Shown in pieces: positions 23,766 through 35,200 of a stretch of 64,000 nucleotides of DNA. Position numbers and translations under genes: made by a program. The stretch lies in contig CAUEEP010000127.1 in the NCBI GenBank assembly GCA_958450365.1, positions 1 to 64,000 of the forward strand. Reading direction: 5' to 3'. The stretch is from Mesorhabditis belari (taxonomy: Eukaryota > Nematoda > Chromadorea > Rhabditida > Rhabditidae). Positions within the stretch are counted from its first letter, which is position 1, and every line of letters begins with the position of its first letter. The notes below the pieces were generated by a model. It did no database searches. It saw nothing but the letters and a program-made list of their open reading frames with translations, and was not told where the DNA came from.

Positions 23766-24157
23766 AGTTGATATGAAAAAGCACTAAAGGAAAACTACGG
23801 TAATCCACTATTCGCTAAATTATGTCCAAATTACCGTAACCATAACACAGCGTTTTCACGTCTTAAATCACGACTCGATTATCGTAATTTGTAATCCATC
23901 GAAATCCATTTGTCTTTACCAGTATCCTTACCAGTTTTCTATTCATTTCTCTTCTTTAAAACTACCGTAATCCTTTAGTTTTCTCTGGGATACGGTAGCT
24001 TGAGCGTCACTTAACTAAAAGCTAGTTTTTAAGTTTGCCAGACGACTTTTTTCTGAAAATTTATAGATTCTCAATAAATATATAATAATTGAATATGATT
24101 TTTATTAAAAAAATTAGGATTTAATGCTTTATGATTACAGCATGATATCCAATTCAA

Positions 24158-24890
24158 TAAAAAGAACGAGGGTGGCCACTATGCGCCAAATTTCTTTGCG
24201 CAACTCGCCATAACTTTCTTCCAAGTGGACCAATCTTGATGATTTTAGTGTCATTTTGTAGATCGAAACAATGCCAATAAAATAACACCAAAATCATCAA
24301 GATTGACCCAGTTAGAAGAAAGTTATGGCGAGTTGCGCAAAAGATCTAGTTGCGGAAATTAGCCTACCCCTCAAGTTTAACAGTTTTCGAGTGTCCCCTC
24401 TCTGAATTTTTATTTTTTTAGTCTTTTTTCTCAAAAAACTAGTAGATGGAGTTTAAAATACCTAGGCTACTTTGCGTCATTTTGTTACACTTATCGAGAT
24501 CTAGGCTAATTTCCGCCATTTTATTTGCGCAACTGGGTCGTTTGCGCAACTCGTCATAACTTTCTTCTAACTGGGCCAATCTTGATGATTTCGGTGTCAT
24601 TTTGTAGATTTCAATAAGTGTAACAAAATGACACCAAAATCATAGAGATTGGTCGACTTAGAAGAAAGTTATGACGAGTTGCGCCAAACGCAACTCGTCA
24701 TAACTTTCTTCTAAGTCGACCAATCTCTATGATTTTGGTGTCATTTTGTTACACTTGTTGTGATCTACAAAATGACACCAAAATCATCAAGATTGGCCCA
24801 GTTAGAAGAAAGTTATGGCGAGTTGCGCAAAAGACCTAGTTGCGCAAATGAACCAGTTGCGCAAAAAATTTGGCGCAAAGTCGCCACGCC
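24158..24890. repeat. Compound foldback block (TTGCGCAACTCG family)
   Basis: At least six alternating inverted copies of an about 45-bp unit combining TTGCGCAACTCGCCATAACT with CAATCTTGATGATTTTGGTG. The array ends on both sides with TTTGGCGCAAA-like sequence, and flanking sequence duplicated at 24000-24160 and 24900-25080 brackets it. No coding content. Confidence 0.8.
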
Positions 24891-25549
24891 CAACAAAAAC
24901 ATCTATAATCCTTTAGTTTTCTCTGGGATACGGTAGCTTGAGTGTATTTTAACTAAAAGCTAGTTTTTAAGTGTGCCAGACGACTTTTTTCTGAAAATTT
25001 ATAGATTCTCAATAAATATATAATAATTGAATATGATTTTTATTAAAAAAATTAGGATTTAATGCTTTATGATTACAGCATGATATCCAATTCACTAAAA
25101 AAACATCTAGAAAAAGTCTAATTAATAGAAATCTTCAAATTTATAAAACCCGTAAAAAAAAATTCAAAAAAATTCAAAAAAATGCAGAATTTAGGCAAGA
25201 AATTGATCAAAAATCAATAAATTACTAGAAATTGCACATCTAGGATACGTAAATAAATGAGTATTTTGTGGAATTGTTGACATTTTAAGCCATTTCCCGA
25301 TCGCTTCCATTAGTGAAAGTGCCGTCATGAGCTGAAATTTGCTTTTCTCTTTTTTGATTGCAAAATTTACCGTATTCTATGCAAACATTGATGTACTTTG
25401 TGCTTATAAACGCACGCTTTTTGGCGCGCTGAACTCCTCTTTTTTGCGTGCGTATGTTAAGCGTTTCTGTGCGAAGAAAAGCGGAGAAAAGTGGAAAAAT
25501 CAGCGCGCCAGAAAGGGTATGTTTACAAACGAGTACAGCACACAAAGTA

Positions 25550-25735
25550 CGTTGTACTCGTTTATAAACAGTACTCGTTTATAAACAGTACTCGTTTATA
25601 AACAGTACTCGTTTATAAACAGTACGTACGTTACGTTGTACTGCGAAGTACAACGTACTTTATACCCGTTTGTAAACAGTACGTACGTTACGTTGTACTG
25701 CGAAGTACAACGTACTTTGTACTCGTTTGTAATCA
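25550..25735. repeat. Tandem ACAGTACTCGTTTATAA units and a duplicated GTAC-rich palindrome
   Basis: Five copies of ACAGTACTCGTTTATAA are followed by two copies of an about 55-bp unit containing the perfect palindrome-like hairpin CGTTGTACTGCGAAGTACAA. It directly follows a hairpin repeat of the GTGCACTGAATTC family at 25395-25535. Confidence 0.8.
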
Positions 25736-26229
25736 ATTATTCGCAATTTTTTCATAAATGCTAACGATTTAGCACGATTTACATTCAAATTTACGTTTAA
25801 AAGTCCTTTAAAAGTCCGAAAAATGTCAGAAAAAGGTCAGAAAAAGAACTACGAAAAAAGAAAGAACAAATTTCGCTTATTTCTCGCCAAAGAATACCGT
25901 TTTCTTCTCAATTTTGTCAAAAGAAAAAGAAAATTGTTTATTTGTTCATTTCCTCAGTGTTAGCTGTTTGAATGAGTGGAAACTCTTGCTTTCTTTTTGT
26001 TTCTTTGCTCATTTCTCCTCAATCATAATCGATTTTTGCTTAAATCCTATCGACATTTAGCTTTATTATCGATTTCGTGCAAGTAAATCGTTTGATTATC
26101 GTAAAAAAAATGGTATAAAAACGAGTAAATTGTGATTGGTTTAAAAGAAATATGTGGAAATGGAGGAAAGTCTTGTGTCCAAACACGCATAAACATAAAG
26201 AAAAGAAGTTTTTGATAAACCATATAGAT

Positions 26230-29200
26230 CTAACCTATATCCAACTCTCTGACCAGAGTGCTCATATTGTCAGTGATGAGATCGGCGGCGTGAAGAAGAT
26301 CACCCTGCAGACTTGACACTGGCACCGAGCTGCCACGGAAAGCACCCGTTATCTAAAACGTGTAGTAGTACAGTACTAGTAGTATGTAGTAGTATGTAGT
26401 AGTACAGTAGTAGTAAGTAGTAGTAAGTAGTAGTAAGTAGTAGTATAATGGTACTAAAAAGTCAGAGTCGACTACCGGGCTCGAACACGGATCACTCCCC
26501 TTGCAGACGAGCGCTCTCCCGACGCCATGCGACCATGAATTAGCTCGAAACATTTAGCCTTTATCTTTTTTACTTTATGAACTTTATGTTTAAAATAGCC
26601 GAAAAACCACAACGGCGGGTTTTTCTGGCTAGATCTTTCCGGTCGATTTATAGGCGTCGTAGCGCAGTCGGCACTGCGCTCGTCTACAAGCCACAAGATC
26701 AGGGTTCGACTCCCGACTGTCTCATATCTTTTGCATTTTTTGAAAAACGAAATATGAGATGCATAGCTATATGCAAGCTAAGCTAAACCTAAGCTATATA
26801 GAAGCTAAGCTATCTGGAAGCTAAGCTATATAGAATATAAGCTATATAGAAGCTAAGCTATCTGGAAGCTAAGCTATCTGGAAGCTAAGCTATCTGGAAG
26901 CTAAGCTATCTGGAAGCTAAGCTATCTGGAAGCTAAGCTATATAGCTAAGCCTAGCAAACTAAATTATGTATATCTTTGCCATTGATTTCTTTACCTTAT
27001 TTCCGACTCCGCTCAGCGATTCGGGCAATTGATTGAGCGAAGCGGTTGAGAGACCAGTTGGACGGATGCCCGGTGCCTAAAATATAAGATCAAAGATATT
27101 TTCAACTACTTTTTTAAAGCTCACATTAAGTTGTGCCATCAATTGCTCCAATTGCATCATGAGATCTCTTCGCCTTTGTTGCATCACGAACATTTTCTCT
27201 TCCAGTTGTGATTTCCTTTCCCTCAGCCCTGTCAATTGGCCATCTTCAGTGACGAACTGTAATTTATCTGTGTCTTACCGTAAGCTCTTAGCTAAGCTCA
27301 AAGCTACCGTAAGCTCAAAGCTACCGTAAGCTCAAAGCTACCGTAAGCTCAAAGCCACCTCTACAGTAACCGTCTTATCCCTACAGTAACCTACCGTAAT
27401 CCCAGAGTTTGATTTTAGCCATAGAACCATGAGTTTTGAGAAACCGTGGCTTGGATGCTTTTTAGCAGTTTCAAATGAGTTTACCAGACGTTTACCCAAG
27501 CAAAAAGTATATTCTAGTAGCTTACTGTATTGTAAGTATTACTGTAAAACAGGTGACTGATATCCAGTTCCCAATTCCAGCTAACTATTCCAAATTCCCC
27601 ACCTGATTCTCCAATCTCGCCATTTCTCGCACCATCTCCGTATTCTCCTCCTCCAATTGAGCAATCAACGATCTCTCGTCCAATGGTCGATCGATCATCG
27701 ATCGACCACCACTCAATGGATACTAAATATGTATTCATTGCAATACTAGAGCCGATTAGGTTCCTGGAGTTGTAAACTTTTTTCGGCTTGACATTTTGGC
27801 TTGACAAAGCGTGGTGAAAATTCTGGCTTGACATTTTAAAACGTGGTAAAAATATCGTAGCCCATACTTTGAAGATTGAAAAAAAAGTGCAATTTCATTC
27901 TTTTTCTTTATCTCATTACGGTAGTTTTACCACCCTTTAAAGCATCAACTCAGGATTTTTTCGGAAAAAGGGTCAAGCTAGGGAGATCAAGAACACTTGG
28001 GAAAGTGTTCTTGATCTCCCTAGCTTGACACCTTCTAGATCTCCACAGTCCCTAGCTTGTCAGAAGCTGTATAATATGATCATTCAAATTTACCTCAGTT
28101 CTTCCGCTCAATTTCGCCGAATATCTGGCGATCAATTTGTGCTCATCGTCTAAATGACCATTGACAGCGATTTGACCGGGTAACAAAACAGGAGACGAAG
28201 GCCACGAGGGAGCTCGCTCACTTTGATGTCTTCTGGAAATGAAAAGTCTGATTGCGAGGCTAATTGTCAGTCAAATTGCGAGGCTAATTGCCAATCAAAT
28301 TGCGAGGCTAATTGTCAGTCAAATTGTCAGTCTGATTGCGAGGCTAATTGTCAGTCAAATTACCAATCAAATTGCCAATCAAATGCCAGTCAAATTATCA
28401 ATCAAATGCCAATCAATTGCCATGTCAAATTGCCAGTTAAATTACCAATCAAATTACCAATCAAATTTCCAATCAAATTACCAATCAAATTACCAATCAA
28501 ATTACCAATCAAATGCCAATCAATTGCCAATCAAATTACCAATCAATTTCCAATCAATTTCCAATCAAATTACCAACCAAAATTTTAGCTTAATTCTATC
28601 AAACTGTAAAATGCACAAAAAAACTTTGTAACTATGCTAATAGTTGCTAAGCTAATATAAACCTGAGAGTTGTTGGAGTTGCTGGGACAATGTTTGAGAG
28701 CTCCAACGGTCTCACCGGACGTTCCATCGGCATTTGTACGACCTGCAGAAAGCTGGATGAGTCAAGAATTAAAGTTTTGCATTTAAAGATACTTTCTTAA
28801 AAAACTGTACCTTATTGGGCACGATTTTCGTCTGAACCGATGGCACGCATTGCAGAGATTTCTGGATTGAATGCGCGAGTTGCTTTGTTGGAGATTTCTG
28901 AAGGAAAAAAAAGCGATCTTTCTTTCTAGATATTCTTTCTTTATAGTTTTCTTGATTTAACTTGAAACTTTTCTTTCTTTTAGTGACAAGGATAGCTTTA
29001 CTGCTTATTTAACTATAAGAAGACTTAGATTAAACTACAGTACTGGACAATGAAATATCATATTTGAAAAACGATCGTCACTTTCGCGCGTCTGTAACTT
29101 CCTTGTCTTTGAGTTTAAACTATTAGTGTTATACATTTTCTGAAAGCTCTTTTCAAGGGCTACACAATGGTAATATTACTATTTAGAAATATGGTATTTT

Positions 29201-32200
29201 CTGACGCATTTCAGCGCGCACAAGATGGGATACTCAAAATTGTTGATTTTCAAAGCCGTTTTTCTTTATGATAGAGTGCTGGAATCGCTCTGAAACTATG
29301 ATTTTCGGAATCTACGCAAAAATTTACCTTAGAATCATCAATATTTGCAAAATTTTATCACAGTTTCATAGCGAAAAAAACCACATTTGCGAAATTCTCA
29401 CTTCTTGAGCGGTTGCGTGCTTTGTGTTTTTGCTGCTGCTGCTGCTGCTGCTGCAACCACTACAAAAATTGTGTTGCGTGCAACTTTGAATGTTTTTCTT
29501 TCTTTGCCTTGGGTAAAATGATAATAATTACTGTTTTTAGGAGCAATGGAAAAGCAACGAGGATGCAAGGATCTTCATGTGCTTACACAACAAGCAATCC
29601 TTAACGGCAAAAAGCAAGGTCTTAGCCAGAACCAGTTATCGGAACAGTTTACCGTCTCTCAGTCGGTTGACTCCAGATTTCTATAACGATCTAAAGTTCG
29701 AAAGGTCGAAACTTGAGCGACGAACTAAGAATCTCAAAGCCGGCAATGCCGATGAGAGGTTTGCACAATTGGAGCAGGCTTGGAATTCACTAATAGTTTA
29801 AACTCAAAGGCAAGGGAGTTACAGAGGCGCGAACATGACGATCGTTTTTCAAATATGATATTTCATTGTCCAGTACTGTAGATTAGGTCCAGATCCAGGT
29901 CCAGATTGATCCAGATTGATCCAGATCGATCCAGATTGATCCAGATCGATCCAGATTGATCCAGATCGATCCAGATTGATCCAGATCGATCCAGATTGAT
30001 CCAGATTGATCCAGATCGATCCAGATCGATCCAGATTGATCCAGATCGATCCAGATTGATCCAGATCGATCCAGATTGATCCAGATTGATCCAGATTGAT
30101 CCAGATCGATCCAGATTGATCCAGATCGATCCAGATCGATCCAGATTGATCCAGATTGATCCAGATCGATCCAGATTGATCCAGATCGATCCAGATTGAT
30201 CCAAATCTAGCCTTGATTCACCTAAATCTGAAACCTGATTCGAAAACCTGATCCGAAAATCCCTATCGGATTTTGCCGGAGTTGAACTGGATCGGATCGG
30301 ATTTGATTGCATTAAATGTCCTACGTATCTCTCAGCTCTCTAATATTGTTTTTCCACTCACATAGCTTGAGTACTCTTTCATCTCGTGTTCATTCGAGTG
30401 ATTCTGAGACGTGCGACCTCTCCAGAAGCATCCTTGACACAATTGATAGTTCGCACAGCGCTGGCATTTATAGCGAAATCCAGTGAACGAGCGAACCTGG
30501 AAATCGGGATTTTAAACAATTGCAAGCTTTGTAAAGCTTTCAAATTCTACATTTACAAGCGAAATCTTGATTTACAGTTTTGTTTTACAGTTTTACACTG
30601 AAAGTTCTGCCCTTTTTAAATTCTTTAAAAGCTTTCTGATTGATTTTTTTTCATAAATGTTTATAGCGAAAAGATAGCCAATCTTTTACAGAATTTAACT
30701 TCTTATTACAGTTTTTAAATAACTTCTTTAGATTTTGAGTTATCCCTATTCTATACTCTTCAAAAAAAAGCTTTTGTAAGCTTTCAAATCCAAAAAAGCT
30801 AATCTTTCTAAAGCTAATCATCTAGCCAATCATCTAGCCAATCATCTAGCCAATCATCTAGCTAATCATCTAGCTAATCATCTAGCTAATCATCTAGCCA
30901 ATCATCTAGCCAATCATCTAGCTAATCATCTAGCCAATCATCTAGCTAATCATCTAGCCAATCATCTAGCCAATCATCTAGCTAATCATCTAGCTATTCA
31001 TCTAGCTATTCATCTAGCTAATAATCTAGCTAATCATCTAGCTAATCATCTAGCTAATCATCTAGCTAATCATCTAGCTAATCATCTAAAGCTAAACTAT
31101 CTTTTTCTCTACCTGACACGCATCACAAACGACTGGATGATACACGTGTTCGACGGCGGCCATCCGATGCAACAATGGAAGCCTATAAGTCTATAAGTTT
31201 AGTCTATAAGTTAAGTCTATAAGTTTAAATCTACTGTATACGATTTTTTAGAATAGTAGTTTAAATCTAAAATCTACCACATAATGCAGGGTGGACACGG
31301 ATCGGACATGAAAACATCCAAGAAATGGTTCAGCGTCACTTTCGCCTCCTAGAAGTTTCTTAATTGATTCAACCAATCAATTGCCGACATAGCCGGTTGG
31401 TTAAGAGCCTTGTATCTTAGGAAAAAGGTCAAGGGTCCAATTCTGACTAGATTCTCGCTAGATTATTGCTTCTTTTTTCGATAACGATGATGCTTTCAAC
31501 AACGATGATGATTTCGATAACGATTATGGGTTTTTCTCTACTTTCGGATTGTTTTATCACATTATTCCTGTCATTCGTTATCTTTATCGACAAGGAAAAC
31601 ATTTAAGAGCTAGTTATTGTTTACAACTTTAACAATGTTCTTCTTTAATACAACATTGTTTACAACTTTAATTTATCTCTTTTTAAACGCACAATTTATC
31701 AAAACTTTGCCTTATTAGGGCAAACTTCGATGAAACTGGAGCAACCTGGCACTATCACAATTGCTTCAACACTTGCGTGTGAAAAAAGGGATGAATAGAA
31801 AAGGGACTGACTGACTGACACAACTGACTCAAAACAAAGCTTAAATAATGAGCTTTTAAGTACACAAGCTACGACAAACGGACCACTGAATATCGTCTAG
31901 TGACTGGTATCGTCTAGTGACTGATATTGTCTAGTGACTGATATTGTCTAGTGACTGGTATCGTCTAGTGACTGATATCGTCTAGTGACTGGTATCGTCT
32001 AGTGACTGATATCGTCTAGTGACTGATATCGTCTAGTGACTGGTATCGTCTAGTGACTGGTATCGTCTAGTGACTGGTATCGTCTAGTGACTGATATTGT
32101 CTAGTGACTGGTATCGTCTAGTGACTGGTATCGTCTAGTGACTGATCTCGTCTAGTGACTGATATCGTCTAGTGACTGATATCTTCTAGTGACTGATATT

Positions 32201-35200
32201 GTCTAGTGACTGGTATCGTCTAGTGACTGATTAAGGTAGTTTATCCATCAACTTTGAATTTTAACTTGTGTATTGAATTTTGACTAACTGCAGAGCAGTG
32301 GCGAATTGCCACAAGTTCTATACAGTTTACACGTTGGCTCTTTTTCGACTCGATTGATTAAGTGCTTTTAACAACGTTAAACCTTAACCTTTAACCTTAA
32401 ACTTTAAAACTTAAACTTTAAACATTACATACATAATTTCTATTAAAATTTGATATCTTTATTTATTCTTTTCCTTTATCATATCTATTATAAGGTTTTT
32501 TGAGATAAAAAAAAACCTTTGGAAAACATTGTGAAACGGCAGCTTCAGTGAATCCAAAAGTTGGCGCCTCAAAGACAGCTGTTGTTAAAGCCAAAGCCTG
32601 GAATAAATCGTAAAATTTGTTCTATTTGTATATTCTATTTGTATATTCTATTTGCATATTCTATTCTACTTTATAAATGATTATTCAGGAAAAACTAAAG
32701 TCAAATTTGCACCTGTTGAAGCAAATCAGCAAATCGGTCGTGCTCCAGTAAGCCGTTTGAGTCAGAGATTTGTGAGAACATATCTAAATATAAGAAATTA
32801 CTTATTACATGTAATATAGCATAGCTTTTCATATATAAAAAAGGAATGGCAAAGAATTTGGAACTTATTGAGAATTGAACCCTTGACTTTACCTTGACGG
32901 GCAATTCCCATTGAGCTATCACCTTCTCTTCTCAAAAAGAACTAGGAAAGGAAGAGAAAGGAAGGAAGAAAGGAAGGAAGGAAGAAAGGAAGGAAGGATG
33001 GAAGGAAGGATGGAAGGAAGGAAGAAAGAAAGGAAGGAAGGAAGAAAGGAAGAAAGAAAGAAAGACAGGAAGAAAAGAAAGCCTTCAACTCACATCTTAA
33101 CTTGTCCACCAATTTCCCAGCACAGATCGTTGCCAACGCGATTTTGATCGAGAAAATCGAGAGTCGACCGGTTTGTTGTCTAAATGTAAATTAGAACAGT
33201 TTAATGTCATTAAAATGAAGAACTCAATGCATTAGAAGGCTCAAAAAACAAACTCACTTATCATAAGCGCCAAGCAAAAAGCTCAACAACAACGAGATCG
33301 ATTTATCGGTGTCAATGTGCTGCGAGGAGACCAATCGTTTATTCAAGTTATGGAAAATCGATGTCAACAATAGCTCGACTCGAGAAGCTTTAATCTAAAC
33401 TTATTATAAATAATGGAAATCTATAGAATTAATGACTTGTACATAAATGGGTAAAGCATTCAGTCCATTCTCCCGAAACGAATCAATCATATTCCAAATG
33501 TCGACAAGGTGAGCTAAAAGAAAGAAATTTCGAATATCTTTAAGAAATATTCATTTAGCAGCTCTTTATCTCAGAAATATTCTGGGTGAATGCTTTTATC
33601 GCCGTAGAGCAGTCGGGAGATCTAGCGCAGCTTTAGCGCAGCTCTAGCGCAGTCGGGAGATCTAGCGCAGTCGGGAGAGCTAGCGCAGCTCTAGCGCAGA
33701 CGGGAGATCTAGCGCCGCTCTAGCGCAGTCGGGAGATCTAGCGCAGCTTTAGCGCAGCTCTAGCGCAGCTCTAGCGCAGCTTTAGCGCAGCTTTAGCGCA
33801 GCTTTAGCGCAGCTTTAGCGCAGCTTTAGCGCAGCTTTAGCGCAGCTTTAGCGCAGCTTTAGCGCAGCTCTAGCGCAGACGGGAGATCTAGCGCCGCTCT
33901 AGCGCAGTCGGGAGATCTAGCGCCGCTCTAGCGCAGTCGGGAGATCTAGCGCAGCTTTAGCGCAGCTCTAGCGCAGCTCTAGCGCAGCTCTAGCGCAGAC
34001 GGGAGATCTAGCGCCGCTCTAGCGCAGTCGGGAGATCTAGCGCAGCTTTAGCGCAGCTCTAGCGCAGTCGGGAGATCTAGCGCATCTCTAGCGCAGCTTT
34101 AGCGCATCTCTAGCGCAGCTCTAGCGCAGCTTTGGCGCAGCTTTGGCGCAGCTTTAGCGCAGCTCTAGCGCAGTTGGGAGCTCGCTTCTCTACAGCTACA
34201 CGATCCGGGTTCGACTCCCGGCTTTGTCGTGACTTTTGCTTTAAAAACGAAAGATGAGAAGCAAAACTACATAGAATTCTAACCCGAAACTTAAAATCAT
34301 GTAAATCAGCCCATAGGAAGCTGAGAACTCGCGTTTACAGACAGACGGACGGACAAACGACGAACAAACACTTTCACGTGTTTTTCAAGTCAAAAAGCTA
34401 CTTACAGAAAAAGTAGAAGAACTTTTGGGACACCCGGTATTGTAGATTTACGGTTAAACGACCAAAATTTACCGTTTGTCTTCTTCTGGATGAATCGCAG
34501 TTTGCACGCGGCTCGATAGGTGGCAAAACGGATCGAGTCAAAATCTTGCATTCCTGAAAAAAGCTCATTTGTTTTGATTTGCAATCCACCTAGTAGTATC
34601 CCAGTCTGGCTCCAGGCAAGGGGCAAAGACTGCAGTGGCAAAGACTGCAGTGGCAAAGCCTGCAGTTTGGTGGGCAAAGACTGCAGTGAAGCCAGTCAGG
34701 CTCTAAGCCTAAGCCAGTCAGGCAAGACAAGCCAAGCCAGGACCTGTCTGGCCAGGCTCTGTCTTTCTCGTGGACCCATGATTGATTACAGTTGCCTAAT
34801 ATAATTCTGAACCAACCCTGGTCCCAGCTACAGCATAGAACTTTGAAAAAACTAAATAGCTACCGTAAATACTCTATTAGAACGCCAGTTTCTCGTACAA
34901 TCGCGTAGTCGCAAAAGGATTTCAAAAGCATTTTTAATATTTCATTTTTTTTTCAGAACTCTTATTTTCAAAAATTGCTTCGTTGTTCTCAAAAATATAG
35001 CCCTGAAGCTATTTTTTGATAGCTAAGCCCACATTGTAGCTTAAGGCAGTGCCAAGAAAAACTCGTTTAAAGTTACACTACACGACTGTACGCGCCGTCA
35101 TTATGGGGCTGGCGTTCGATTAGAGTACGGTAGATAGTTTGAAAGTGGATCTAAAGCTTATAAAAGGTTTATAGAGTGGAAAGCTTAGCCTTTCATTTTG

